In this document: positions 19,901 through 26,657 of the stretch, one piece after another | How the letters are laid out: each line of letters starts with the position of its first letter | Numbering within the stretch: position 1 is the first letter of the stretch | Assembly: GCA_023206055.1 (NCBI GenBank) | Contig: CP065367.1 | Span: forward strand, 310,001-374,000 | Direction: 5' to 3' | DNA: 64,000 nucleotides | DNA from: Vibrio cyclitrophicus | Lineage (GTDB): Bacteria > Pseudomonadota > Gammaproteobacteria > Enterobacterales > Vibrionaceae | Notes under the pieces: model-generated | Seen by the model: only the letters and a program-made list of their open reading frames with translations | Told to the model about the DNA's origin: nothing | The model's database searches: none | Made by a program: the position numbers and the translations under genes

Positions 19901-22900
19901 AATGATTGTAGAAAAAGATCAGGGTTATCAAGGGTTTGAGGCAAGTGCTACTTTAACTGTAAACGAACCAGTGTCTTACTTTGAGTTAGGTTCGAATATA
20001 GGTAATGGTGACTACGTACTTCAAAACATCACGCTTTCTCAAACTATTCACGATGAAGCGGTGTTTACATCTATTGGTGTGGACGGCACTGAAATGACCG
20101 AAATGGTAGAACTTAATATCCGTGAAGGTGACAATGAAATCGAACTGACCGCTGACCTGCCAAATGTGACCATTGATACCGGAGGGGCTACGCAGTTTGC
20201 CTCTGTGGTTATTACAGAAGAACAGCTCTTCGCACAAGCGAGTGATATCGATGGAGACATTCTTGAGATTCAAAATATAGAACTGGTGGGTGATAACGCG
20301 GAGTACGTCACGTTAACCGATAACGGTGACGGTACGTGGATAATTACACCGGATAATAACTTCAACGGTGAGGTTGAGCTGGGTTATCAAGTAACCGATG
20401 GTGTTGCCACTGATGGCAATATCATCAATATTAATTTCGAGGCGGTTAATGATGCGCCAGTGAGTGGTGATTTGGCGTACACCGTTAATGAAGATAACTC
20501 TATTACGTTAAGTCAAGAGCAACTATTAGCGCAAGCGACCGATGTGGAAAGTGATGACCTAACGGCCGCAAACTTGTCTGTTAGTGGTAACGCGACAGTG
20601 ACGGAAAACGATGATGGCAGTTTCACTATTACACCGAATGCGAACTTTAATGGTGATATTGATATCACCTTCGACCTAACGGATGGCACCGATACGGTGA
20701 TCGCAACGGCAGACCTAACGGTCAATCCGATGAGTGACCCAACGGTGGTGAGTGATGTTAGTTACACCATTGAAGAAGATGGTACGTTAACGTTCACTGA
20801 TGCGCAGCTTCTAGCGGGGGCGTCAGATGCCGATGGTGAAACGCTGTCGATTGAGTCGGTCAGTTACAACGGTACCGATGGTGTGTTTACTAATAATGGT
20901 AATGGCACTTACAGCTTTGCTCCGAATGACAACTTCAATGGTGATGTTGCACTTGATTTTACGGTGAGTGACGGTACCGGAACAACGGATGCTAATATTA
21001 ATGTGAGTGTATCGGAGGTGAACGATGTTCCGGTTGTTGCGGGGAACCTTTCGTACACAATCAATGAAGACAACAGTCTGACTCTGACACAATCGCAGCT
21101 GTTAAGTCAGGCCCGTGATGTTGATGGCGATAATCTACAAGCAACTAATGTAGAGTTCGCTGCCGGCACGGTTACAACCGACGGTGTTGGTACAGTGACA
21201 TTAACGCCTAACCAAGACTTTAACGGTGATGTTACACTTAGCTTTGATGTTACTGATGGCGTTGACACGGTTGCCTCGTCGATTAATCTATCGATTACGC
21301 CAATCAATGATGCACCAACCAGTGATGGTGTCAGCCTGAACGTTGATGAAGATGGCGTAATCACAATTACTCAAGCAGACTTGATTGGCAATGCAACAGA
21401 TGTTGAAAGCGATGCGATCAGTGCCGTTATAGATATGAGTGACGCAGTTGCGAACGATGACGGGAAGCCACAACTGACATTAGATAATGCGACGTTAATT
21501 GACAATCAAGACGGTAGTTATCAGTTGATTCCTGACGCTGATTATAACGGCAACTTTGATATCACTTATACGCTAAGTGATGGCAATGATAGCTCGACAA
21601 CTAACCTATCGATGACCATTAATTCCGTCAACGATGCGCCAGATGTTGACGGCAATGCAATCCTACAAGGCTATGAAAATGCGTCACTCACGATCACTGA
21701 AGCCGATTTACTTGCGGAAGCGAGTGATGTTGATGATGACAACCTAAGTGTGGTCAATTTAGATGTTGAAGGTGCTGGTGATCTAGTAGATAACGGCGAT
21801 GGTACTTGGACATACACACCTGAACCAGGATTTTACGGTGACCTAAATGTATCGTTCGATGTATCGGATGGCGTGGCGACAACACCTGCAGACGCGGACT
21901 TTAATATACGTATCAATACCGCGCCAACAGTTCATGATTCAGCGGATCAGCTATCCGGAACGGAAGACCAAGCAGTTATCATTGAGCAGGCGCAAATCTT
22001 GTCTATGTTAACGGATGCCGAGGGCGATACGATTAGTATTAGCGATTTCAACTTGGTCGATAATTCAGTCGGCTCTTTGGTTGATAATGGTGATGAAACT
22101 TGGATCTTCACGCCAGTTGATGATTTTAATGGCGATGTGCCAATCAGCTTTACAGCGACAGACAATATTGGTGCCAGTGAATCGATTGATATCACTATGT
22201 TGGTTCAGAATGTTAATGATGTACCGGTATTTAATGTACCAGAGGTAACGTTCAGTGAGTCTTATACAGATACTGAGCAGCTAACAAGCAGTTTAAATAC
22301 CTATAATGCCCAAGGGGTTGAACTACCGAGTGGTGAAACTTTAATAGTGAGTCAGAGTTACGACTCAATGTCGATGTCACAATCACTTAAAGCACAGCTA
22401 ATTGGTGAAGATGGTACTCCGCAAGGAGAAACCATAACGCTTATGAATTTTAGCGGTTCTCCTTCAAACATAGATGTAACCGCTTCATCAAATGGTGATC
22501 TGTTAGTAAGTTTTACAGAGTGGGATAGTTCTGGAGGTAGTTCTGTTAAGGTTCAAATGATTGATGTGAACACACAAACATCTAGCGATCCTATTGTTGT
22601 TGATAACGAAGCAAGCATTTACGGCTCTCCTGCTGTAAGTCTCCAAGAGGATGGTACATTCTTAATGGCTTACGGTGGATCTGATAGTGATGGAGTAGCT
22701 GAAATTAATGTTGTTTCATTGAGTAATACAGGTGAGGTTATAGGTTCTGTTACTGAAGTTGGCGGTTTGAATGTCAACTGGAATACTAAACTATTGATAA
22801 ACAATGAAGACTCGGTACAAGTATTGAGTAAATCAGGACAAGAAACCCAACTTAGTGTCATTGATACAAATAGTGGAACCATTGAAAATACTGTTGTTTT

Positions 22901-25900
22901 AGATGCTATTAGCGGCAACGCTTCTATCAACGATACGCTTAAGTTAGAAGATGGGTCAACGCTGTTATTAACTAGTGAATGGGTATCAGGAGTAGGCACA
23001 CAAAATGGCATAATTAAAATTGATCCAGATCTAAATGTAACCACTCTTGTCGTTGAGGGGCATAATGGTTCTAGTGGCTCTATGTCTAACCTTAGCCTTA
23101 TTGATACTGGTGACGGTAACTTCGCAGTTGGTTGGAACGAAAGTACAACCGTTTATGCGACAGGCTATGATGCTGATGGTAATGTTTTACAAGAGTCGAC
23201 CGTCGCTCAGCTCAGTAACTATCCGAATGGTGTTACATTTAGTTCCGATAGCGACCAAATTACAGCCACCTGGTCACTTTACGACAGCTTGAGTGCTAGT
23301 AATCAAACTTATACTAAGTCAGTGTCGTTAGCTGAACCGCAACCAGAGCACGCGCAAATGGATGCTAGTGGTGCAGAAGACTCTGTAATTGTACTAACAC
23401 TTGAGGATCTGACATCATCGGTAACAGATGTTGATGGTGATACATTTACCATTGAAAATATTTCTAGTAGTAATGGGACGATTGAAGATAATGAGGATGG
23501 CACATTTAACTATACCCCTGAGCCAGACTTTAACGGTTTAACCATCTTTAATTTTGACGTCAATGATGGCACTGTTTCTATCCCTGTATCGATGAGTTTA
23601 ACGGTCGACCCTGTTAACGATACGCCGATTACTAATACACTGAACCTACAAGGTTATGAAGATGCTGCCTTTATTATAAATGAATCTCAACTGCTAGCGA
23701 GTACGACAGATATTGATGGTGATGCGTTATCGGTAAGCAATGTATCTGCAAATGGTAACGGCCTTTTGTCTGATAACGGTGACGGTACTTGGACATTTAC
23801 ACCTGATGCTGACTTTGTTGGTGATGTATCGTTGAGTTTTGATATAAGCGATGGGGTAGAGGTTATTCAAGGTGATGCAAATCTGAATATTCGTGTCAAT
23901 ACAACCCCTGAAGATACCGATAGCGTAACCTTGACCGGTATAGAGGATGTTGCAACAATCATTAGCGCTGAAGACCTCTTAGCAACGGTTGTTGATGGTG
24001 AAAATGATGCGATGACAGTGCTCAATGTTGAGTCTGCTGATGCGGCTAAAGCCACTATCGAAGACAATGGCGACGGTACTTGGACTGTTACTACAGCCGA
24101 GAACTTTAATGGTGATTTACCTATCAACTTTACGGTAACAGACAGCATCGCTGATAGTGTGACTGTCGATATTACTATGACAGTACAAGCGGTGAATGAC
24201 GCCCCTGTATTTGTTTCGCCTAATACTACATTAAATGTCACAGAGACTGGTACAGAGGTGTTAACAGACTTTTCCTTAAGCAGTCCTCAAACGGTCACGT
24301 TCGACGACGGTTCATCGATGGTTTTAACCTTGCAATCTGATCCTGTCACCAATAACCAGGTATTGGTGGCTCAGAATTTTGCTGCTGATGGTACATCAGA
24401 AGGGACACCTGTCTCTGTGAATGAGTTTGAAAATTGGCCTTCAAACCTAACCGTTGCCGCGACCGAATCAGGTGGGGTCTCTGTAGCCTATTCTGCTTGG
24501 GATAGTGATACAGGTGGTCAGGCGCTTAAATACATGTCGTTCGACGAAAACATGGCTGTGGCATCGCCAGAAGTTACCGTTGCTACATCTAGTAGCTTTT
24601 ACGGAATAGACATCACGATACAAAATGATGGTGGTAGTAGTTTGGTCTTTGGAACGAGTGAAGGTTGGGGATCAAGCGCGAGTAACCACGTCAATGTGCA
24701 AACTCTCGATGCCAACGGCCAACCAGAAGGTTCTGTATTAGAAATACCCGTGGGAGCGATGAACTGGACAACTAAAGTTTCTGTTGGTTCTGATGGCAAT
24801 GTTACGATGGTAGGATCTGACAATGGTCAAATGCAAATCACAAGTATTGATGCAGGAACCGGTATTATTACCGACACTGGTGCTATTAACAGTGTGAGCT
24901 CGAGTGCGAATATTGCCATCTCTGACATGTTAGAGGATGGCTCTAGCGTAACTATCTTTAGTGAATGGATTGGAAGTGAAACAGTCTTTACAGCTGTTCA
25001 GGTTGATCCTGATGGGACAGAAACCAGTTATGCGATAGCTCCACCTGACAGCGTGACAGGTTATGCCAATAGCCACACCTTAGCTGACACGGGTGATGGT
25101 TCATTTGCAATCGGTTGGTCGCAAGGCTCAAATGAGTATGGTTTCTATGTAAATCAATACAATGATGGCGAAACGCTTCAGACCATTACAATGCTAGATG
25201 GAGTTTCAAGTATAAATAGTCCAGTTATTCATTTTGATGGAGATCAGCTAATTGGTACCTGGTCATCTAATAGTAACGGTGCATCTGAAGTAGCAACCCG
25301 CGCAGTTCCTGCTATTGATGTAACGCCTGAACCTGACGTTACCATGGATATCGCTAGTGATGGTTCTGTTACGCTCGAGACCGACCAACTACTGAGTATG
25401 TTTACTGATGTAGAAAGTGATGAGATTGAGATAACTGATGTTACGACAGATGACAGCTCATTAATCATTACCAATAATGGTGACGGCACCTTTACTATGA
25501 CTGGAAGTGGTGAAGGTAACTTGGCCAATCTTACGGTTACCGTCAGCGATGGTACTAATACACTTGAGCAGAACATTCTGGTTAAAACCTCGGATATTGT
25601 AGAAGATTATATTATCTCGGATGATGGTTCATTAACATTTGCATCAGAGCAACTATTAGATGAGCTAGGTGTTAATACTTCATCAGAGATATTAGATATT
25701 ACGGATTCTAACAATGCAGGCTTCTTTGCAGAGTCAGGTGATTCAGAGTGGGTATATTGGCCGAATGATGACTTTGATGGTAATTTAACCATGAGTGTTG
25801 AAATTAACGATAATGGTGTAACGTCTAGTCATGATCTGAGTATTCAAGTTGCCGGCGATTTTGAGCAAAATGATGAGGATCAAACAGTACAGTCAACCGA

Positions 25901-26462
25901 TGAGCAACAAACTGATACAACACAGACAGCTGAGCAATCGCAAAGTGATTCTGTAGATGAAGAAGAAAGCAGTGCAGATGTGACAGCCGCACCTGGTGAT
26001 ACGATCTCTATCTCGATTCCTGATGAGGTAAGTGGTAACGAATCGGTGGATTACGCGGAAATGTCCGGTTTACCTGAAGGTTCTAGCGTGAGTAATGCGC
26101 TGGATAACGGTGATGGTAGCTTCACTATAAGTGGTAACCTTGAGCAGCCGGTATCGGTTGAGCTTCCTGAAGGTTACGAGGGCATTAGCGAGATCCAATT
26201 CCAAGGTTACGACGAGTTGGGCAGTTCGATAGACGGTGCAAGTGGCTCTGTTGAAGTTGAAGTTGATGATCAATACACCATGCAAGGTTCTACTCAAGAG
26301 CAGCAAACAGACATGGCAGGTATGGAATCAGGTGGCAGCGACTGGACAAGTTCAGGTGGTCAAGAGCAAGGTGTTGACTTCACGGACGACTCTGGAAGCT
26401 TTGATTCAGATTCTCAAACTGGAACAGACCAAAGCAACGACTTCGACCAAAGCTCGATCTAA
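7917..26462 (+). CDS. Giant acidic cadherin-like tandem-repeat protein, probable type I secretion substrate
   Basis: 6181 residues. Residues 1-~220 are acidic, rich in Asn, Gln, Glu and Ser, with no signal peptide. From 221 to 2812 there are 27 cadherin-like (tandem-95) repeats of 96 residues, with DxNDxP linkers and DIDGDD motifs that suggest calcium binding. Then come diverged repeats (to ~3513), another full repeat unit (3514-3801), a non-cadherin insert (about 3802-4095), more repeats, two related propeller-like segments (about 4767-5141 and 5427-5806), and a Gln/Glu/Asp-rich linker near 5980-6028. The last ~60 residues are acidic with no Lys or Arg, which fits a C-terminal type I secretion signal. 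No GGxGxD RTX nonapeptides are visible. I infer a surface or secreted adhesin exported by the divergent operon. The start is set by GGAGG at 7907. Confidence 0.9.
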   Translation: MAGENNQNNQNEDLNDAVEQTDTSDAGTPSQQQNQQNQQNTIASTIATGAENTDAADEVNQALADDPSGAGNEEEVETSSGAVQEETSEVGSDSGDAQSNIVGGVASDAEAGEAVGNGGDSGAGAQAVGGENTEGSDGGVSEESNEEQEQASSTSTSAIADSSESSEQLVGDDDSDNIDSETIEETFDVHVQDRDEATLQEESFDSETTSETFDIQVDAQNDATVVSDATYAVNEEGTLTFTDEQLLTNATDIDGDDLSIESVSYNGTDGVFTDNGNGTYSFVPNDNFNGDVALDFTVSDGTSTTDANINVSVTDVNDAPVAGSTSYQANEDGLLTFNDEQLLANSSDIDGTVTVESVSYTGGDGIFTNNGNGTYSFAPNDNFNGDVSINVTVVDDDGATATTTADVGVIAVNDTPIVSGNVAYNVDEDGTITLSQEQLLGNASDIDGDDLIASNLELASGGSVIDNGDGSFTVTPTADFNGDLALTFDVSDGTATVATGLDLTINPTNDLTVVSDATYTVSEDGTLTFTDEQLLTNATDIDGDDLSIKSVSYNGTDGVFTDNGNGTYSFVPNDNFNGDVALDFTVSDGTSTTDANINVSVTDVNDAPVAGSTSYQANEDGLLTFNDEQLLANSSDIDGTVTVESVSYTGGDGIFTNNGNGTYSFAPNDNFNGDVSINVTVVDDDGATATTTADVGVIAVNDTPIVSGNVAYNVDEDGTITLSQEQLLGNASDIDGDDLIASNLELASGGSVIDNGDGSFTVTPTADFNGDLALTFDVSDGTATVATGLDLTVNPVNDSVVADSFNVDVGEDGTLILSDNDILANVSDIDGDSVSIESVSYTGSDGVLTEIAGGVYSFAPNDNFNGNIELSYVASDGSTTAENSINITVSDINDAPVVGATSYQVNEDGLLTFSDVQLLANSSDIDGTVTVESVSYTGGDGIFTNNGNGTYSFAPNDNFNGDVSINVTVVDDDGATATTTADVGVIAVNDTPIVSGNVAYNVDEDGTITLSQEQLLGNASDIDGDDLIASNLELASGGSVIDNGDGSFTVTPTADFNGDLALTFDVSDGTATVATGLDLTINPTNDLTVVSDATYTVSEDGTLTFTDEQLLTNATDIDGDDLSIESVSYNGTDGVFTDNGNGTYSFVPNDNFNGDVALDFTVSDGTSTTDANINVSVTDVNDAPVAGSTSYQANEDGLLTFNDEQLLANSSDIDGTVTVESVSYTGGDGIFTNNGNGTYSFAPNDNFNGDVSINVTVVDDDGATATTTADVGVIAVNDTPIVSGNVAYNVDEDGTITLSQEQLLGNASDIDGDDLIASNLELASGGSVIDNGDGSFTVTPTADFNGDLALTFDVSDGTATVATGLDLTINPTNDLTVVSDATYTVSEDGTLTFTDEQLLTNATDIDGDDLSIKSVSYNGTDGVFTDNGNGTYSFVPNDNFNGDVALDFTVSDGTSTTDANINVSVTDVNDAPVAGSTSYQANEDGLLTFNDEQLLANSSDIDGTVTVESVSYTGGDGIFTNNGNGTYSFAPNDNFNGDVSINVTVVDDDGATATTTADVGVIAVNDTPIVSGNVAYNVDEDGTITLSQEQLLGNASDIDGDDLIASNLELASGGSVIDNGDGSFTVTPTADFNGDLALTFDVSDGTATVATGLDLTVNPVNDSVVADSFNVDVGEDGTLILSDNDILANVSDIDGDSVSIESVSYTGSDGVLTEIAGGVYSFAPNDNFNGNIELSYVASDGSTTAENSINITVSDINDAPVVGATSYQVNEDGLLTFSDVQLLANSSDIDGTVTVESVSYTGGDGIFTNNGNGTYSFAPNDNFNGDVSINVTVVDDDGATATTTADVGVIAVNDTPIVSGNVAYNVDEDGTITLSQEQLLGNASDIDGDDLIASNLELASGGSVIDNGDGSFTVTPTADFNGDLALTFDVSDGTATVATGLDLTINPTNDLTVVSDATYTVSEDGTLTFTDEQLLTNATDIDGDDLSIKSVSYNGTDGVFTDNGNGTYSFVPNDNFNGDVALDFTVSDGTSTTDANINVSVTDVNDAPVAGSTSYQANEDGLLTFNDEQLLANSSDIDGTVTVESVSYTGGDGIFTNNGNGTYSFAPNDNFNGDVSINVTVVDDDGATATTTADVGVIAVNDTPIVSGNVAYNVDEDGTITLSQEQLLGNASDIDGDDLIASNLELASGGSVIDNGDGSFTVTPTADFNGDLALTFDVSDGTATVATGLDLTINPTNDLTVVSDATYTVSEDGTLTFTDEQLLTNATDIDGDDLSIKSVSYNGTDGVFTDNGNGTYSFVPNDNFNGDVALDFTVSDGTSTTDANINVSVTDVNDAPVAGSTSYQANEDGLLTFNDEQLLANSSDIDGTVTVESVSYTGGDGIFTNNGNGTYSFAPNDNFNGDVSINVTVVDDDGATATTTADVGVIAVNDTPIVSGNVAYNVDEDGTITLSQEQLLGNASDIDGDDLIASNLELASGGSVIDNGDGSFTVTPTADFNGDLALTFDVSDGTATVATGLDLTVNPVNDSVVADSFNVDVGEDGTLILSDNDILANVSDIDGDSVSIESVSYTGSDGVLTEIAGGVYSFAPNDNFNGNIELSYVASDGSTTAENSINITVSDINDAPVVGATSYQVNEDGLLTFSDVQLLANSSDIDGTVTVESVSYTGGDGIFTNNGNGTYSFAPNDNFNGDVSINVTVVDDDGATATTTADVGVIAVNDTPIVSGNVAYNVDEDGTITLSQEQLLGNASDIDGDDLIASNLELASGGSVIDNGDGSFTVTPTADFNGDLALTFDVSDGTATVATGLDLTVNQINDLVIVSPPSFDMNEDDTITITDEQLLAGAADVDGDDLSISSVSYTGSDGDFTDNGNGTYSFVPNENFNGTVDLDFSVSDGVSVTDATSTITVDAINDLPLAPTVTFTSEEDQALVIEPEYILANATDVDGDNLTLESIVVRQPQNATITQQSDGTYQMLAAADFNGLVELAYIINDGVESVEGTLEVDVTPVNDAVFSSGNAHLTTVEDGSITFNQVDMLNLFSDVDGDTLTLSRVIASEPDEGNIVDNSDGTWTYTPNGDFSGTSGLQLVVTDGETETVLDMPVFVRPHADGAVITSSHSGPLVFNEDSSGLLSLNVDLLDDSEMLSNLIMTGYPVGFTVSDGNYTITITSPDQVINITQWNIDQIEMTPPENWSGDFSVTVTATTVDYGDEGSLVAPDLDNLVGDFDTSSGQDITLTMEDLLAQADDLEIASSDEVSIDLAHLVDPSQGSLTENSDGTFTFSPADGFNGQVDFAFVVIQNGEMHDVQSSIAVHATEEPNATGNSTPESSGIATTTLTPGESLVFTDQDLLSQITDADGDTLTIESVQLVSGEGTLQITGEGEYNFIPQDGFESLAQIQFVASDGTKTISSHINLDFSNQAPEVSADIVAATSQVSEDGSVTISSDELLTALSASDHEGDALSIVRIDINENGSVVDNGNGTFTVTPNPNFNGTLSLNTVVTDGVSETEGSVTLDVSAVNDLTVVSDATYTVSEDGTLTFTDEQLLTNATDIDGDDLSIESVSYNGTDGVFTDNGNGTYSFVPNDNFNGDVALDFTVSDGTSTTDANINVSVTDVNDAPVAGSTSYQANEDGLLTFNDEQLLANSSDIDGTVTVESVSYTGGDGIFTNNGNGTYSFAPNDNFNGDVSINVTVVDDDGATATTTADVGVIAVNDTPIVSGNVAYNVNEDGTITLSQEQLLGNASDIDGDALTASNLQLASGGTVTDNGDGSFTVTPEAHFNGDLTLTFDVSDGTATVATGLDLTVVAVNDTPEAGDEISIQAEEDQTVGVSLREEPVLRFDIAPENGVIEANLNDEWVELEVGQEVPVDTEVRFIPNDNDDITHTSQIGTFDDNASLDDWGIAVDPNTRELVDGDLKVTIQSNDGPLSAWNADGATGHGIGDNDKTGLNGNEKLTMTVEGQEINEISLQLGGMGGYFDNKGSPYYTEVEVRAFNSDGDLIDSMIVEKDQGYQGFEASATLTVNEPVSYFELGSNIGNGDYVLQNITLSQTIHDEAVFTSIGVDGTEMTEMVELNIREGDNEIELTADLPNVTIDTGGATQFASVVITEEQLFAQASDIDGDILEIQNIELVGDNAEYVTLTDNGDGTWIITPDNNFNGEVELGYQVTDGVATDGNIININFEAVNDAPVSGDLAYTVNEDNSITLSQEQLLAQATDVESDDLTAANLSVSGNATVTENDDGSFTITPNANFNGDIDITFDLTDGTDTVIATADLTVNPMSDPTVVSDVSYTIEEDGTLTFTDAQLLAGASDADGETLSIESVSYNGTDGVFTNNGNGTYSFAPNDNFNGDVALDFTVSDGTGTTDANINVSVSEVNDVPVVAGNLSYTINEDNSLTLTQSQLLSQARDVDGDNLQATNVEFAAGTVTTDGVGTVTLTPNQDFNGDVTLSFDVTDGVDTVASSINLSITPINDAPTSDGVSLNVDEDGVITITQADLIGNATDVESDAISAVIDMSDAVANDDGKPQLTLDNATLIDNQDGSYQLIPDADYNGNFDITYTLSDGNDSSTTNLSMTINSVNDAPDVDGNAILQGYENASLTITEADLLAEASDVDDDNLSVVNLDVEGAGDLVDNGDGTWTYTPEPGFYGDLNVSFDVSDGVATTPADADFNIRINTAPTVHDSADQLSGTEDQAVIIEQAQILSMLTDAEGDTISISDFNLVDNSVGSLVDNGDETWIFTPVDDFNGDVPISFTATDNIGASESIDITMLVQNVNDVPVFNVPEVTFSESYTDTEQLTSSLNTYNAQGVELPSGETLIVSQSYDSMSMSQSLKAQLIGEDGTPQGETITLMNFSGSPSNIDVTASSNGDLLVSFTEWDSSGGSSVKVQMIDVNTQTSSDPIVVDNEASIYGSPAVSLQEDGTFLMAYGGSDSDGVAEINVVSLSNTGEVIGSVTEVGGLNVNWNTKLLINNEDSVQVLSKSGQETQLSVIDTNSGTIENTVVLDAISGNASINDTLKLEDGSTLLLTSEWVSGVGTQNGIIKIDPDLNVTTLVVEGHNGSSGSMSNLSLIDTGDGNFAVGWNESTTVYATGYDADGNVLQESTVAQLSNYPNGVTFSSDSDQITATWSLYDSLSASNQTYTKSVSLAEPQPEHAQMDASGAEDSVIVLTLEDLTSSVTDVDGDTFTIENISSSNGTIEDNEDGTFNYTPEPDFNGLTIFNFDVNDGTVSIPVSMSLTVDPVNDTPITNTLNLQGYEDAAFIINESQLLASTTDIDGDALSVSNVSANGNGLLSDNGDGTWTFTPDADFVGDVSLSFDISDGVEVIQGDANLNIRVNTTPEDTDSVTLTGIEDVATIISAEDLLATVVDGENDAMTVLNVESADAAKATIEDNGDGTWTVTTAENFNGDLPINFTVTDSIADSVTVDITMTVQAVNDAPVFVSPNTTLNVTETGTEVLTDFSLSSPQTVTFDDGSSMVLTLQSDPVTNNQVLVAQNFAADGTSEGTPVSVNEFENWPSNLTVAATESGGVSVAYSAWDSDTGGQALKYMSFDENMAVASPEVTVATSSSFYGIDITIQNDGGSSLVFGTSEGWGSSASNHVNVQTLDANGQPEGSVLEIPVGAMNWTTKVSVGSDGNVTMVGSDNGQMQITSIDAGTGIITDTGAINSVSSSANIAISDMLEDGSSVTIFSEWIGSETVFTAVQVDPDGTETSYAIAPPDSVTGYANSHTLADTGDGSFAIGWSQGSNEYGFYVNQYNDGETLQTITMLDGVSSINSPVIHFDGDQLIGTWSSNSNGASEVATRAVPAIDVTPEPDVTMDIASDGSVTLETDQLLSMFTDVESDEIEITDVTTDDSSLIITNNGDGTFTMTGSGEGNLANLTVTVSDGTNTLEQNILVKTSDIVEDYIISDDGSLTFASEQLLDELGVNTSSEILDITDSNNAGFFAESGDSEWVYWPNDDFDGNLTMSVEINDNGVTSSHDLSIQVAGDFEQNDEDQTVQSTDEQQTDTTQTAEQSQSDSVDEEESSADVTAAPGDTISISIPDEVSGNESVDYAEMSGLPEGSSVSNALDNGDGSFTISGNLEQPVSVELPEGYEGISEIQFQGYDELGSSIDGASGSVEVEVDDQYTMQGSTQEQQTDMAGMESGGSDWTSSGGQEQGVDFTDDSGSFDSDSQTGTDQSNDFDQSSI
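8577..11168 (+). repeat. Higher-order repeat copy 1 (A-A-B, 2592 bp)
   Basis: First 2592-bp super-unit. Its opening domain is slightly diverged from the other A units (AVNEEG instead of TVSEDG), as expected at the edge of an array where homogenisation is weakest. Confidence 0.95.
11169..13760 (+). repeat. Higher-order repeat copy 2 (A-A-B, 2592 bp)
   Basis: Second super-unit. Its first A unit carries the ACT Thr codon (11588 region) otherwise seen only in B units, a sign of sequence exchange between unit types. Confidence 0.95.
13761..16352 (+). repeat. Higher-order repeat copy 3 (A-A-B, 2592 bp)
   Basis: Third super-unit. Both A units encode Lys in the SIKSV motif, unlike copies 1 and 2 where the first A unit has Glu. 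It ends at an Asn-Asp codon pair (16353), after which the cadherin-like domains diverge. Confidence 0.95.
18456..19319 (+). repeat. Displaced tenth copy of the 864-bp A unit
   Basis: A full-length 864-bp A unit separated from the main array by 2103 bp of diverged repeats. The first ~650 bp are nearly identical to the array A units. The last part (about 19130-19260) is clearly diverged, for example GGTVTDNGDG and PEAHFNGDL in place of GGSVIDNGDG and PTADFNGDL. This partial identity suggests a conversion tract rather than a simple duplication. Confidence 0.93.
19320..20200 (+). other. Non-cadherin insert domain in giant protein
   Basis: About 290 residues (3802-4095) that break the repeat pattern. 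It contains aromatic and Gly-rich strands (LQLGGMGGYFDN; NGNEKLTMTVEG; SYFELGSNIGNGDY) and ends where the 'ITEEQLFAQASDIDG' repeat pattern resumes. The strand pattern suggests a beta-sandwich (jelly-roll) binding module, perhaps for carbohydrate. That is inference from appearance only. Confidence 0.5.
22214..23340 (+). other. Propeller-like segment 1 of giant protein
   Basis: About 375 residues (4767-5141) without cadherin-like motifs. It is built of repeated strand sets of 45-50 residues with motifs such as DGTFLMAYGGSDSD, DGNFAVGWNES and TGYDADGNVLQ, which resemble blades of bacterial beta-propellers in large secreted proteins. It is flanked by cadherin-like repeats on both sides. Confidence 0.55.
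24195..25335 (+). other. Propeller-like segment 2 of giant protein
   Basis: A diverged second copy of the segment at 22214-23340 (residues about 5427-5806). Shared landmarks in the same order: PSNLTVAATESG / PSNIDVTASSNG, SVAYSAWDSDTGG / LVSFTEWDSSGG, NWTTKVSV / NWNTKLLI, GDGSFAIGWSQ / GDGNFAVGWNE. Two or three cadherin-like repeats separate the two copies. Confidence 0.6.
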
Positions 26463-26526
26463 TCGAGAGGGCTTAGTTTTAGTCTAAACCGACAAATAGA
26501 TAGGGTAGCAAAAAGTTGCCCTCACT

Positions 26527-26561
26527 AAAGCCATGTAGAGTCATTGATACATGGCTTTTTT
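26527..26561 (+). terminator. Rho-independent terminator of the giant gene
   Basis: An 11-bp perfect stem (AAAGCCATGTA / TACATGGCTTT) with a 10-base loop, followed by a T run, 65 bases after the giant gene's stop codon. Confidence 0.88.
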
Positions 26562-26657
26562 ATTCGTTTTTTTGGCTATTTGTTTCGATAAATAAACTTG
26601 AGAACAGGTAAAAATGTCCTTAATTATTAGAAGAGTCAGTTAGAAAGGAGGGACGAC

